DNA from: Curvibacter sp.
GTDB lineage: Bacteria; Pseudomonadota; Gammaproteobacteria; Burkholderiales; Burkholderiaceae_C
Direction: 5' to 3'
Length of the DNA: 64,000 bases
Assembly (NCBI GenBank): GCA_004293725.1
Contig: REAW01000010.1
Location: 1-64,000 of the forward strand
The position numbers and the translations under genes were made by a program. Numbering within the stretch: position 1 is the stretch's first letter; every line of letters starts with the position of its first letter. Of the stretch, positions 7,973-16,691 are shown piece after piece. The notes under the pieces are model-generated. The model was not told the origin of the DNA. It saw only the letters and a list, made by a program, of their open reading frames with translations, and did not search any database.

Positions 7973-9820
7973 TTAATCGATGCCGTCCAGCCATTTGGTG
8001 GTCGCGGCTGCATCGCGGATCGACAGCCGCACGGCAGTGGTGGGGGCGGGAAGTGTGAGAAACAAGTTCATCAATCGTTTGTCGCGGGACACCAGTGCAG
8101 TCACCTTTTTGGCCTTGCCGGTGTAGAGCGTCAAATCGTCCAGCGCCTGCATGCGCCAGGGCTCGCCTTCGGTTTGCACCGCAAGCCACTCGTCGCCTGC
8201 TGCAAAACCCGCTTTTTCAGCAGCCCCACCCCGCAACACTTGCTGGATAAAGAGGCCGCCGTTTTCTTTGACGCGCAGGCCCAGTTGTTGGGCGACTTGG
8301 TCCGGCTCGCGGTTGACCTGCACCCCGTGTCGCTCCAGCAACTCGGCCACCGGGAGTTCTTTGGTGCTGTGTACCCAGTGGGCAATCTCTTTGGCAAATG
8401 AGCGCCCGCCTTGGTCTTGCAGCACGGCCAGCAGGTCGGCTTCGGCCATGGGGCCACCGGCGCAACGGGTCCAAAGGCCTCGCATCACGGCGTCTAGCGT
8501 GGTCTTGCCTTCGGCGCGCAGCGTCAGGTCCAGGCACAGGCCCACCAGCGAGCCTTTGGTGTAGTAGCTCACCGTGGCGTTGGCGGTGTTTTCGTCCTGG
8601 CGGTAGTACTTCACCCAGGCATCGAAGCTGCTTTGCGCCACGCTTTGCACCAGCCGTCCCGGTGTTTGCAGCACTTGGTTGATGGTCTTGCCCAGCAGTT
8701 TCAGGTAAGTGGTGTTGTCGATGCGCTTGGAGCGGCGCAGCAGCAGGTCGTCGTAGTAGCTGGTGAAGCCCTCAAAAAACCACAGCAGTTGCGTGTAGTT
8801 CTCGGCGCGGTAGTCATAGGTGGCCAGCTCTGCCGGGCGCAGGCGCTTGACGTTCCAGGTGTGAAAGTACTCGTGGCTGATCAGCCCCAAGAGCGTGGTG
8901 TAGCCCTCGGGCTGTTTGTGGGTGGTGGGCGCCAGGGTGCTGCGGGGCAGACGGGGCAGGTCTTTGCGGTTGCAGATGAGGGCCGTGGAGTTGTTGTGCT
9001 CCAGGCCACCGTAGCTGTCGTGCACCGCATTCAGCATGAACACGTAGTTTTTGAACGGAATGTGGCTCTGGCCAGCAGTCCGCTTGCGTGAGGCGCTCAC
9101 TTTTTTGATGTCGGCGCCGACCGAGTCGCCATGCCAGAACCGCAGTTCTGCTTCGCAAATGGCTTGGGTGTCGGCCAGCAGTTGGGTACCGTCAAAACTG
9201 GGCGGCGCCCCGGCCACCACAAAGCGGTGCGGTATGCCATAGGCTTCAAAGCTACCGCACCAAAACGGGCCCATTTCCACCGGGCAATCCACCAGTGTGT
9301 CGTAACTGACGGCCCGGTACAGGCCAAAACCGGCCTTGGTCACGCGCACGGGCTCCAGGCCGGTAGCCACGCTCCAGCCTTTGAGCGCGTCGCTGGCCAC
9401 CAGCGCCAGCGTGTGCGGGGCGTGTGTTTGCTCGGGGACCTGCAAACACAGACTGGTGCCATTGAAGAAGCCGCGCGTCGCGTCCAGCCACGCGGTGCGC
9501 ACCGAGTTGTCAAACGCGTACACCTCGTACTGCACCTGCAGCGGGGTGCCGGGTGTGCAGCGTAGCTCCCAGCCTGCTTTGTCCGTCTGCAGCACCGCCA
9601 CGCGTTTTCCGCTTTGCCGGGCTTCCAGGTTTTGCAAGTGTTTGGCAAATTCGCGCACCAGGTAGCTGCCCGGAATCCACACCGGCAGGCGCAGGGTTTG
9701 GGTGGCTGCGGGGCTGGGGACCGTGAGCGTGACCCGGAACAAGTGGGCGTGCAGGTCCAGCACCTCCACCTGGTAGTGCACGGGCGCAGTGGCGGTGGCA
9801 GTGGTTGCGCTAGGTTTCAT
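7973..9820 (-). CDS. M61-family metallopeptidase with PDZ domain
   Basis: The 615-residue protein belongs to the M61 glycyl aminopeptidase family. It has a beta-rich N-terminal domain, the zinc motif [14 protein letters not shown] near residue 305, the family signature GGLEHNNS just before it, and a C-terminal PDZ domain around residues 505-590. No signal peptide is visible, so it is probably cytoplasmic. The start at 9820 ([13 protein letters not shown]) is preferred over an ATG eight codons earlier. A partial dispersed repeat lies upstream. Confidence 0.9.
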   Translation of the reverse strand: MKPSATTATATAPVHYQVEVLDLHAHLFRVTLTVPSPAATQTLRLPVWIPGSYLVREFAKHLQNLEARQSGKRVAVLQTDKAGWELRCTPGTPLQVQYEVYAFDNSVRTAWLDATRGFFNGTSLCLQVPEQTHAPHTLALVASDALKGWSVATGLEPVRVTKAGFGLYRAVSYDTLVDCPVEMGPFWCGSFEAYGIPHRFVVAGAPPSFDGTQLLADTQAICEAELRFWHGDSVGADIKKVSASRKRTAGQSHIPFKNYVFMLNAVHDSYGGLEHNNSTALICNRKDLPRLPRSTLAPTTHKQPEGYTTLLGLISHEYFHTWNVKRLRPAELATYDYRAENYTQLLWFFEGFTSYYDDLLLRRSKRIDNTTYLKLLGKTINQVLQTPGRLVQSVAQSSFDAWVKYYRQDENTANATVSYYTKGSLVGLCLDLTLRAEGKTTLDAVMRGLWTRCAGGPMAEADLLAVLQDQGGRSFAKEIAHWVHSTKELPVAELLERHGVQVNREPDQVAQQLGLRVKENGGLFIQQVLRGGAAEKAGFAAGDEWLAVQTEGEPWRMQALDDLTLYTGKAKKVTALVSRDKRLMNLFLTLPAPTTAVRLSIRDAAATTKWLDGID

Positions 9821-9847
9821 GTGAAAAAAGCCTCTGGTGCGCACAGG

Positions 9848-9868
9848 GTATGCGCGAGTAGCTATGAA
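9848..9868 (+). repeat. Dispersed palindromic repeat, half copy 4
   Basis: GTATGCGCGAGTAGCTATGA matches the left half of the family, but the right half (ATAGCA) is replaced by unrelated purine-rich sequence. It lies between dsbC and the M61 peptidase gene. Confidence 0.4.
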
Positions 9869-9891
9869 AAAAGGAGTGGAGTTGCCGGAGC

Positions 9892-10623
9892 TCAGCTCTT
9901 GGCGGCGGCCAGGTACTTCTCGATTTGTGGCGCATCAATGGCGCCCGGAACACGCGTGCCGTCCTGGAAGATCAGTGTGGGCGTGCCGTTGATGCGGTAG
10001 GTTTTGCCGAACTCCACATTGCGGGCCAGAGGACTCACATCACACATGGCAGCGGCAGCGGGCGCGGGGAGGTCGCGCAACATCCAGTCTTGCCACGCGG
10101 CGACTTTGTCTTTGGCGCACCAGATGGCCTTGGATCGTTCGGTGGAATCCGGGCCGAGGATGGGGTAGAGGAACATGTAGACCGTGACGTTGTCCACCTT
10201 TTGCAGGTCCCGCTCAAAGCGTTTGCAGTAGCCGCAGTTGGGGTCTTCAAAAACCGCCACCTTGCGTTGGCCGTTGCCACGCACGATGGTGAAGGCGTCT
10301 TTGAGGGGCAGGCTTTCGAACTTGACGGCTGTGAGCTTGTTGATGCGCTCTTCGGTCAGGTTGCGTAGTTCCTTGCCGGAAGTGGAAAACAGGTTGCCCT
10401 GAAACAAGTGGTCACCCTTGGCATCGGTGTAATACACCTCGACGCCGTTCACGCGGATTTCATAAATCCCAGGAATGTTGGTTTTGCGAACCTCGTCAAT
10501 GGCTTTGAGTTGGGGAATGCGTTTGCCAATGTTGGCGCGGATGGCCGCTTCTTGGGCGTGCAGACTGCCGCCCAGGGTGCAAAGGGCCAAGGTAGCGGCC
10601 AAAAAGGAGAGGGGGAATTTCAC
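9892..10623 (-). CDS. dsbC: Thiol:disulfide interchange protein DsbC family
   Basis: DsbC-type proteins isomerise wrong disulfides in the periplasm. The 243-residue precursor has a Sec signal peptide (MKFPLSFLAATLALCTLGGS), an N-terminal dimerisation region and a thioredoxin-like domain whose active site reads DPNCGYCKRFE near residue 125. A second cysteine pair and the cis-proline region GTPTLIF are also present. It lies downstream of the UbiH-family gene on the same strand. Confidence 0.92.
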   Translation of the reverse strand: MKFPLSFLAATLALCTLGGSLHAQEAAIRANIGKRIPQLKAIDEVRKTNIPGIYEIRVNGVEVYYTDAKGDHLFQGNLFSTSGKELRNLTEERINKLTAVKFESLPLKDAFTIVRGNGQRKVAVFEDPNCGYCKRFERDLQKVDNVTVYMFLYPILGPDSTERSKAIWCAKDKVAAWQDWMLRDLPAPAAAAMCDVSPLARNVEFGKTYRINGTPTLIFQDGTRVPGAIDAPQIEKYLAAAKS

Positions 10624-10654
10624 AGGCGAGGTCTCGTGGTGAGGGGACAGAGGA

Positions 10655-11773
10655 TTAAAAGGGCGCAGTGCCCATGGCGCGGCGCGCTACCCACAGTTTG
10701 AGCAAGCCGCTGGCGTTGAAGCGCTGCATGCCCCAGTTGCGCAAACCGGCTGCGGCGGCATGGGGGTGGGCAAATAGCTGTTGCAGCGTGTCACCTGCGC
10801 CCCCCACCAGCGCGAAGTCGGCTTTGCGGGCGCGCTCGTAGGTGCGCAGCAATTTGGGGTCGGCAACGCTGCGCCAATAAGGGCGGGTGTCCAGCACGCG
10901 CACCAGTTCAGCTACATCGCCCAGGCCCAGGTTCAGTCCTTGCCCGGCCAGCGGGTGCACATTGTGGGCGGCATCGCCCGCCAGCACCCAAGCGCCCGTG
11001 CCGGATGGGCCACTCCAGCGGCGGGCCAGCGCATGTTGCAGCGGCCACACCTTGCGCGCGCTCTTGAGCGTCACGGCACCGAGGGCATCGTGGCTGGCAG
11101 CTTGCAGGGCAGTTTCAAAATCCATGTCGGAGGCGACTTGCAGGGCGGCGGCCCGTTCTGGCGTGACTGACCAAACCACGGCACATAAGTTCCCGTGCGG
11201 CCCGTCCATGGGCAAGAACGCCAGGATTTCGCCACCAGAAAACCACTGCCGCGCGACTTGTCCGTGGCCCTGGGCGCAGTTCACACGGGCCGCCAGAGCC
11301 CACTGGCCATAGGCCGTGACATCAAAGTCCACGCCCAACTCCTCGCGTGTTTGGCTGGCCCGGCCTTCGCACACCACGGTCAGCGTGGCATGGGGGGGCG
11401 TGTCTACCACTTCAATCAGCGGTTGAAAGCGCACGGCCTCCGTCAGTTGCGCCTCCAGCGCGGGCACATCCACGATCCAGTTCAGTGCGTCGGTGCCCTG
11501 CAGGGCCGCATCAAACGCCACTTCGCCACCCTCGTCACCATGCACTTCCATGCGCAGCACAGGCGTGGCCTGGGCGGCTTCTGGCCAGCAGCGTATGCCC
11601 TCCAGCAATGCACGGGCGGGCTGGTTCAGCGCATAGGCGCGCACGTCTGATTCGGCCGGGGTGGACGGTGCAGCATAAAGCGCAACGCGCAGCCGTTTGG
11701 CTGCCAAATGCAAGGCCAATGTGCGCCCCACGATGCCTGCGCCCCGGATGCCAATGTCGTAATGTGAAGCCAT
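10655..11773 (-). CDS. UbiH/UbiF/VisC-family FAD-dependent monooxygenase
   Basis: The 372-residue flavoprotein has the dinucleotide-binding GAGIVGRTLALHLA at its N terminus and the second FAD motif GDAAHNVHPLAGQGLNLGLGD near residue 270. It therefore belongs to the aromatic hydroxylases that include ubiquinone-ring hydroxylases UbiH/UbiF. Which ring position it modifies, if any, is inference. The ATG at 11773 is chosen because the Rossmann motif must lie close to the N terminus; the frame remains open much further upstream but is non-coding there. It is divergent from the MOSC gene by 57 bases. Confidence 0.88.
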   Translation of the reverse strand: MASHYDIGIRGAGIVGRTLALHLAAKRLRVALYAAPSTPAESDVRAYALNQPARALLEGIRCWPEAAQATPVLRMEVHGDEGGEVAFDAALQGTDALNWIVDVPALEAQLTEAVRFQPLIEVVDTPPHATLTVVCEGRASQTREELGVDFDVTAYGQWALAARVNCAQGHGQVARQWFSGGEILAFLPMDGPHGNLCAVVWSVTPERAAALQVASDMDFETALQAASHDALGAVTLKSARKVWPLQHALARRWSGPSGTGAWVLAGDAAHNVHPLAGQGLNLGLGDVAELVRVLDTRPYWRSVADPKLLRTYERARKADFALVGGAGDTLQQLFAHPHAAAAGLRNWGMQRFNASGLLKLWVARRAMGTAPF

Positions 11774-11830
11774 GCGGGCATTGTAGGAGCCCGGGTACCA
11801 TGCCGTTTTGAACCCCACAGGAAGACCCCG

Positions 11831-12703
11831 ATGCGTGAAGGTGCCAGCGATGTGCAAGGGCAGATTGCCCAGCTCATGATCTATCCCGTGAAGTCCTGCG
11901 CCGGCGTGGCCGTCACCGAAGCGGTGTTGCTGGGCACCGGCTTGCAGTGGGACCGCCACTGGATGGTGGTGGATGCAGACGGCCTGTTTGTGAGCCAACG
12001 CGAGTGCGCGCGCATGGCGCTGGTTCGTCCCCAATTGGAGCCCGGCGCGTTGTTGCTGCACGCGCCCGGTATGCCGGTCATGCGCGTGCCGTTGGCCGCA
12101 GCGGGTGCAGCGCTGCGGGTGCAGGTGTGGGATGACGTGGTACAGGCGTTCGATATGGGGGACGAAGTGGCCCGGTGGTTGCAGTCCTTTCTGGAAGAGC
12201 CTGCCCTGCGACTGGTGCGGTTTGACCCGGCCGCGCAACGGGTCTGCAGCCCCCGATGGACCGGCGGTATTGCTGCCAGTACCCAGTTCGCTGATGGTTA
12301 CCCTGTGCTGGTGACAACCGATAGCGCCATGGACGAACTTAACGCCCGTCTGGCGGGGCAAGGCGTGCCGGCGGTGGATATGGCGCGCTTTCGGCCCAAT
12401 GTGGTGCTGAGCGGTCTGCTGGCGCATGACGAAGACCATCTCGGTCCCCTGGAGGTATGGGATGGTGGTGCCATGGTGGCTGGGTTGCAACTGGTCAAGC
12501 CCTGCGCACGCTGCCCCATCCCCAACATTGACCCGGCTACGGCAGCCAGCCACCCTGGGGTGGGCGACGCCCTGCAAGCCTACCGCCAAGATGCGCGGGT
12601 GAAAGGCGCCGTTACGTTTGGTATGAACGCCATCGTGACCCAGGGCGCGGGCGCCATACTGCGCGTGGGCCAGTCCGTTCAAGGCTATTACGCGTTCGGT
12701 TAA
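11831..12703 (+). CDS. MOSC domain protein
   Basis: This 290-residue protein has an N-terminal beta-barrel (IAQLMIYPVKSCAGV, then LQWDRHWMVVD) and a C-terminal MOSC domain with the conserved cysteine in KPCARCPIPNID. MOSC proteins handle molybdenum-cofactor-linked sulfur transfer or N-hydroxyl reduction (YcbX/mARC type). The start follows a GGAAG ribosome binding site. Before the ychF insertion its downstream neighbour was intact ychF. Confidence 0.9.
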   Translation: MREGASDVQGQIAQLMIYPVKSCAGVAVTEAVLLGTGLQWDRHWMVVDADGLFVSQRECARMALVRPQLEPGALLLHAPGMPVMRVPLAAAGAALRVQVWDDVVQAFDMGDEVARWLQSFLEEPALRLVRFDPAAQRVCSPRWTGGIAASTQFADGYPVLVTTDSAMDELNARLAGQGVPAVDMARFRPNVVLSGLLAHDEDHLGPLEVWDGGAMVAGLQLVKPCARCPIPNIDPATAASHPGVGDALQAYRQDARVKGAVTFGMNAIVTQGAGAILRVGQSVQGYYAFG

Positions 12704-12802
12704 GACGCCCTTCGGCACACGCGTATTTGGGAAGACTAGGGGGCTAATCCGGCGCAAAAGCAGGTATCGCATACACTTGCCGTCCAGTTTTTAGAGGTTT
12801 TT

Positions 12803-12897
12803 ATGAGTTTGAAGTGCGGCATTGTCGGCCTGCCCAATGTGGGCAAAAGTACCCTGTTTAACGCCTTGACCAAGGCGGGCATTGCTGCAGAAAACTA
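12803..12897 (+). repeat. 95-bp perfect direct repeat, left (attL-like)
   Basis: This block is base-for-base identical to 16597-16691. Identity begins at the ychF start codon (only scattered T matches lie upstream) and ends inside codon 32, where C here faces T in the right copy. It marks the left border of the element. Confidence 0.9.
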
Positions 12898-12919
12898 CCC
12901 TTTAGGCTGGACGATTTGA
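12803..12919 (+). pseudogene. ychF: Stranded 5' fragment of ychF (left junction)
   Basis: The first 95 bases of ychF, from the ATG through codon 32, are present with an upstream AGAGG ribosome binding site. The frame then runs into foreign sequence and stops after LGWTI, leaving a 38-residue peptide that still includes the P-loop GLPNVGKST. This was presumably the original start of ychF before the element split it. The intact gene restarts at 16597 with an identical 95-bp block. Confidence 0.9.
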
Positions 12920-13179
12920 AAAGACCAATCGCCTCAAGGACTTCCGGGATTTCATAGACTCCGATCGGCAAAGCTAGGACAAAAAGCTCTGCTGAAAAGA
13001 GCATCAACAGATATGGGCCATCTTAGGATGGCCTTATCTTCTTGTGGCGTTTTTTCTCTCTCAGTCGGACGCTGTTGAACACTCTCAAGTATCTGTATCC
13101 GCACCAGCAAAGACTCATAGTTTCAAAGACATGTTGGTCGCAATGAACGTGCGAACTGGGTACTCTTGAGTTTCAAACC
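12920..13179. other. Left end of the element, no gene seen
   Basis: These 260 low-GC bases follow the broken ychF fragment. No frame looks coding. The sequence contains neither an evident intrinsic terminator for the leftward cargo operon nor a recognisable repeat. Confidence 0.4.
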
Positions 13180-13821
13180 TCACTTTGGCGGCTTACATAA
13201 GTAAACAGCGCTTCCAACAGCAACAACACTGACCGTCGCGCCGATGATGGCCGCGGGCGCTGTGAGCGCAGCAACCACTGAAGCAGAAGCAGTACCAAGT
13301 GTTCCTGCAAGGTAACCGGCGCTACCCGTAAGAATCACAGCACCTGAGCTGTGCGTGACTGCTGTCACTCCAGCCGCAGCTGCTGCAGTTGAGACTCCAG
13401 CTGTAGCCCCAGCACCAAGTCCAACCAGGGCGAGAGCTTCCTCTTTCGACGCGTTCACTGCCGTACACAACTTCCCTGGCTTCTTGCACTTTGCGTAGGC
13501 ATCGCGTGCGCCCGTAGCAAATCCCAAGTAGTTTTTAGTTTGCTTGTCATAAACCGCACAGAATGTTTCACGCTCGGCCACGCTGAGTTTTGGTGTCATG
13601 TGACGCAACGCAATGAAACCCGGACAAGAACCGTCGTGACCAGAAAAGAGTATTTCCCTGAATGTTGTGTTCTCCAAATACTCGTCGCTGAAAGGGTTAA
13701 ATTTGAGTTTTATGTTCTTGTTGTTGATCTTTGCAGTGCAACTCTCGACCTGCGGTGCGGCGATACTTGGCAGCGATAGGCAGAAAATCAATGAAGCCAG
13801 CAGAAGATTTGAAATAGTCAT
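13180..13821 (-). CDS. Unrecognised exported protein with Ala/Gly-rich hydrophobic C terminus (element cargo)
   Basis: I do not recognise this 213-residue protein. It opens with a Sec signal peptide (MTISNLLLASLIFCLSLPSI, cleavage near IAA), followed by a domain of about 105 residues with five cysteines (ESC, GSC, ETFC, AKC, KLC), which could form disulfides in the periplasm. The last 75 residues are a nearly unbroken Ala/Gly/Val-rich hydrophobic stretch able to form two or three membrane helices. The start at 13821 is chosen for the signal peptide. It lies 105 bases downstream of the 602-residue gene on the same strand, so the two are probably cotranscribed. Confidence 0.65.
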   Translation of the reverse strand: MTISNLLLASLIFCLSLPSIAAPQVESCTAKINNKNIKLKFNPFSDEYLENTTFREILFSGHDGSCPGFIALRHMTPKLSVAERETFCAVYDKQTKNYLGFATGARDAYAKCKKPGKLCTAVNASKEEALALVGLGAGATAGVSTAAAAAGVTAVTHSSGAVILTGSAGYLAGTLGTASASVVAALTAPAAIIGATVSVVAVGSAVYLCKPPK

Positions 13822-13926
13822 GAAATCGCCGAAATTGTGCTGATGAGGAAGTAGCTGAAGTCGTAAGAGCGTGGTGTGGATCCTGCAGATCGAAATGCTG
13901 GAAAATTGCGAAAAAGTGTGCACTCC

Positions 13927-15735
13927 TCACTTTAATCTAACTTGACCTTGAAGGTCCTTCTTAAAGCTATCGCGGGCTTGATGTAGTGAATCGAGTATTT
14001 CTCTCTTGAATTCTTCCCGGCCGTAAATTTCTTCCAACTCAAGCAATACCTTGTCAGCGGTTGCGCCCGCAATCAGTCCACCCAAGATTCCTCCAGCTGC
14101 GGTGCCCATGCCCGGAAGTAAGAAAGTGCCAACTGCTGCACCTATTGCTGCGCCAGAGCCTGTCGCCGCCACCTTGGAGATCGCAACTTTGGACAGTGCT
14201 TTGCCGGCCAATTTGAATGCGCCCTTTCCTGCGATTTTTGTGACGACCGCCGTGCCTACGCCCGCCGCCGCTGCACCGCCTGCAATGCGCTGCTCGATAG
14301 CAATGGTGTCGACATGAATTGGCAGCACAAGGACGGTACTTAGCTCTAGGTTGGGTACATCTATTGCGCCTAGAGCTGGAACCTCCAAGCGATTTGCTTT
14401 CAAGATTTTTTTTGCTTCTGTTCTGTAATCCTCACTTGCAGCTTTGTACGTTGTTGAAAGTGAAGTCATGGCCGCAAACACCGGCTGAAGGGATTTCTCT
14501 TGCTCTATTTTTTCTACAAAAACTTCCTGCATATAGGTCTCAATATCTCCCGCCATCATTTTTGCCAAACGTGTGTACTCGCCTGACAGGCTGTAGTACC
14601 AATCAAGGTATCCGTCGACCTTGCCCTCCATTTGTGCAAATGAGTTTTCTATCCTTTCATCTAGAACCGCTGCGGGAAGGTCTAGCTTGCGTATGGCATC
14701 TTGTTTTGCTTGTTCTAGCGCCTTCAAAGTTCCTGGTGCATAAAAGTCGTTGTCGATCTTCTCAACCAATCTCCTGGCGTTATGAACTGAATCAAGAAGC
14801 GCAGAGTTACTCTGGATGTAAGCCTCAATCTGGGCAAATAAGGGCAGGTAGATGAACACACTCAATACAGTAATCACTGCCGCTGAAGCTGCTATTCGCG
14901 ACTTAGATAGCGGTGCTGGTGGCGTCTGATCAGTCACAGGGCCAAGTACTCGTCGGTACTCAGAAGCGGGGATTACAAAAGTACCAAAAGTCACGCTGGC
15001 ATTGAAAAATACTAGGAGTCCCGTGAGAGTTGAGAGAAGCCAAGGGATATGTTCCCCGAACTCAGATAGGCTGCGTCCCAAGTAAGTCTTGGTGCCATCG
15101 ACAAATGAGAACCAACCCAATGCGAGCTGAACTACGCTACTTTTGGTGAACTGTTGATTCAATTGCTCGCTCTGTGCTAACTCTTCAGCAAGGCTGGTCA
15201 CGTCCGGGACTTCTGAAAACAGCCAAAGGATGCATCCATAAACTGTCGTCATCAAGATCGTACAAATCCAACGGGCCCAGATGATGCACATGTTTTCAAT
15301 CACATATGGCTTGTTTATCTCCTTGGTCAGAAAGCGGATGCTGGCTTTGTGTATAAACCAAAAAGAAGGGATGGAAAGTGCGAGCAAGATCCAGTTAAGT
15401 GCTGAGTAGCCAGCAAAATGGATCAGCATTGCGAATGAACTTACAAGTGCCCAGACAGTCCAAGCGATCGAGCGGGTCAGGCGCCCGGAAAGTAACTTGT
15501 GCGCCCAGCCGCTTGATTTGAACAGGGCAAGCATTTTTGTCTGATTGACCGCACTGCTGTAAGTCCCGCTAATCGCAATGGGAATGGCGAATAGCAGCGT
15601 ACCCATCACTATCCACCAGAACGGAAGAATAGAAACGTATGCTGAGACAAGATAGGCTGATAGCAGCCAGCAAAATGCGAAGGTGAAAAATGTACGTTGC
15701 CGTTTGTCGATCGGGCTGGTCGAAGATGTGGTCAT
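13927..15735 (-). CDS. Unrecognised polytopic membrane protein with glycine-zipper region (element cargo)
   Basis: This 602-residue protein matches no family I can name. About seven hydrophobic helices lie in residues 14-57, 90-129, 150-173, 232-256 and 281-303. A charged, probably helical region follows (about 308-475, including KVDGYLDWYYSLSGEYTRL). Then come Ala/Gly-rich segments with a glycine-zipper stretch, GSGAAIGAAVGTFLLPGMG and GGILGGLIAGATADK, and a charged tail. Such zippers are common in membrane-inserting proteins. The ATG at 15735 is the first start. Codon use is AT-richer than in the flanking genes. The location inside an integrated element makes it cargo; a defence or toxin-like role is conjecture. 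Confidence 0.7.
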   Translation of the reverse strand: MTTSSTSPIDKRQRTFFTFAFCWLLSAYLVSAYVSILPFWWIVMGTLLFAIPIAISGTYSSAVNQTKMLALFKSSGWAHKLLSGRLTRSIAWTVWALVSSFAMLIHFAGYSALNWILLALSIPSFWFIHKASIRFLTKEINKPYVIENMCIIWARWICTILMTTVYGCILWLFSEVPDVTSLAEELAQSEQLNQQFTKSSVVQLALGWFSFVDGTKTYLGRSLSEFGEHIPWLLSTLTGLLVFFNASVTFGTFVIPASEYRRVLGPVTDQTPPAPLSKSRIAASAAVITVLSVFIYLPLFAQIEAYIQSNSALLDSVHNARRLVEKIDNDFYAPGTLKALEQAKQDAIRKLDLPAAVLDERIENSFAQMEGKVDGYLDWYYSLSGEYTRLAKMMAGDIETYMQEVFVEKIEQEKSLQPVFAAMTSLSTTYKAASEDYRTEAKKILKANRLEVPALGAIDVPNLELSTVLVLPIHVDTIAIEQRIAGGAAAAGVGTAVVTKIAGKGAFKLAGKALSKVAISKVAATGSGAAIGAAVGTFLLPGMGTAAGGILGGLIAGATADKVLLELEEIYGREEFKREILDSLHQARDSFKKDLQGQVRLK

Positions 15736-16163
15736 CTAGACCCCGATTCAAGCCAAATGCTCGATTTGCACTGTGCTTCCCATTGATGGGGGTCTTCAGT
15801 TTGGCAGGTGCTGGATATTTTGGTTATCCAGAATACATTGGGCCTGATGCCAGCCAAGTGCTGCGTACTTTTCAAGCGCGAATCATCAGTGGGTGAATAG
15901 TCCACGGATTAGGCTCCCTTCACTGTTCTTCTAGCGGTGATACTCTAATGCAAAAATCGCAAAACTGTCTGCAAATTCCTTCTATCCGCCGCAATCGATG
16001 TTTATTGAGAAGATTGCTATCAAATTTTTAACAGAAATTGAAATAAATGCAGTTGCGATTGCATTACTAGCCATGCCGTCAACGGTGATGGCGCAACAAG
16101 AGGGCGCGACGGTAGCCGCGCAGTAGGCCAGTTGAGACTCCCGCAGGGTGGACAAGACTGTCG
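15736..16163. other. Element interior between cargo and integrase remnant
   Basis: This region holds no convincing gene. The part nearest the integrase fragment (about 16060-16163) retains short stretches in shifted frames that could be decayed integrase sequence, for example VLSTLRESQLAY on the minus strand. The rest is AT-rich and probably contains the promoter of the leftward cargo operon. Confidence 0.4.
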
Positions 16164-16430
16164 CTACAGTCTTGCCGGCTCGCGTCGCACGGCCCGGCGT
16201 TCTGCCAGCACCTCCATAACCCGCTGGCGGGCATCTTCCACGCTCATCATGGGCCAATACCTCAGGGTCATGCGGAACTGCTTTCCCGCCACGCCGGTCG
16301 CAATCCTGAACGTGCGTCGCCGTGCATTCATGCGCACGCAAAACCCGCAAAGCACCTGATCCCGCAACAGTCGCCCATCCACCGCCGTAATGCGTAGCAG
16401 CAGGGATTCGCTAGTCAGTACAATTGGCAC
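16164..16430 (-). pseudogene. Truncated tyrosine integrase, N-terminal domain only
   Basis: The 88-residue frame resembles the arm-binding N-terminal domain of tyrosine site-specific integrases: LLRDQVLCGFCVRMNARRRT, then GVAGKQFRMTLRYWPMMSV and EDARQRVMEVLAERR. The catalytic core with its R-H-R-Y residues is absent; the frame stops after REPARL, and shifted-frame remnants continue for a short distance. It starts about 165 bases from the right border and reads inward, the usual position for an integrase beside its att site. Confidence 0.65.
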
Positions 16431-16530
16431 CAGTTTCCCCTAGGCAAAACGAGGACAAATTCCTCGAAAAATCGACGTACCCTGCCCGATTTGCCGTGTT
16501 TTGCCGTCCGGCCCTGCGTAGCGCAAGACT

Positions 16531-16574
16531 GGCACTTCCATGATGCCCACGTTGGGCTCGATGGTGCAAAAGGG
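16531..16574 (-). repeat. Diverged inverted fragment of ychF (codons 33-47)
   Basis: Read on the minus strand these 44 bases encode [15 protein letters not shown], equivalent to ychF 16693-16736 on the plus strand. Thirty-eight of 44 bases match. Four of the six mismatches are synonymous; two give conservative Val-to-Ile and Val-to-Met changes. The fragment begins exactly where the 95-bp direct repeat stops, but in the opposite orientation. It appears to derive from another organism's ychF. Confidence 0.8.
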
Positions 16575-16596
16575 GGTTGATTCCAAAGGAAATTTC

Positions 16597-16691
16597 ATGA
16601 GTTTGAAGTGCGGCATTGTCGGCCTGCCCAATGTGGGCAAAAGTACCCTGTTTAACGCCTTGACCAAGGCGGGCATTGCTGCAGAAAACTA
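16597..16691 (+). repeat. 95-bp perfect direct repeat, right (attR-like)
   Basis: Identical to 12803-12897. This copy forms the start of the intact ychF gene and is preceded by AAAGGAAATTTC, a better ribosome binding site than the original one. Confidence 0.9.

Larger units (their letters stand above)
12898..16596. mobile_element. Small decayed integrative element inserted in ychF
   Basis: About 3.7 kb, visibly lower in GC than the flanks, separates the stranded 5' end of ychF from the restored gene. The interval contains two leftward cargo genes, a truncated tyrosine-integrase N terminus close to the right border, and a diverged inverted ychF scrap. The arrangement is that of an integrase-mediated insertion into the 5' end of a gene with the element supplying a replacement 5' end, as SXT does in prfC. 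The loss of most of the integrase implies that it is no longer self-mobile. Confidence 0.75.

Noticed and set aside
15690..15896. Short plus-strand frame upstream of the 602-residue cargo gene
   Set aside because: It runs antisense through the start of the cargo gene and has no protein-like features; probably promoter region.
15998..16126. Plus-strand 42-codon frame with signal-peptide-like sequence inside the element
   Set aside because: No ribosome binding site; it overlaps the decayed integrase region and has no recognisable relatives.
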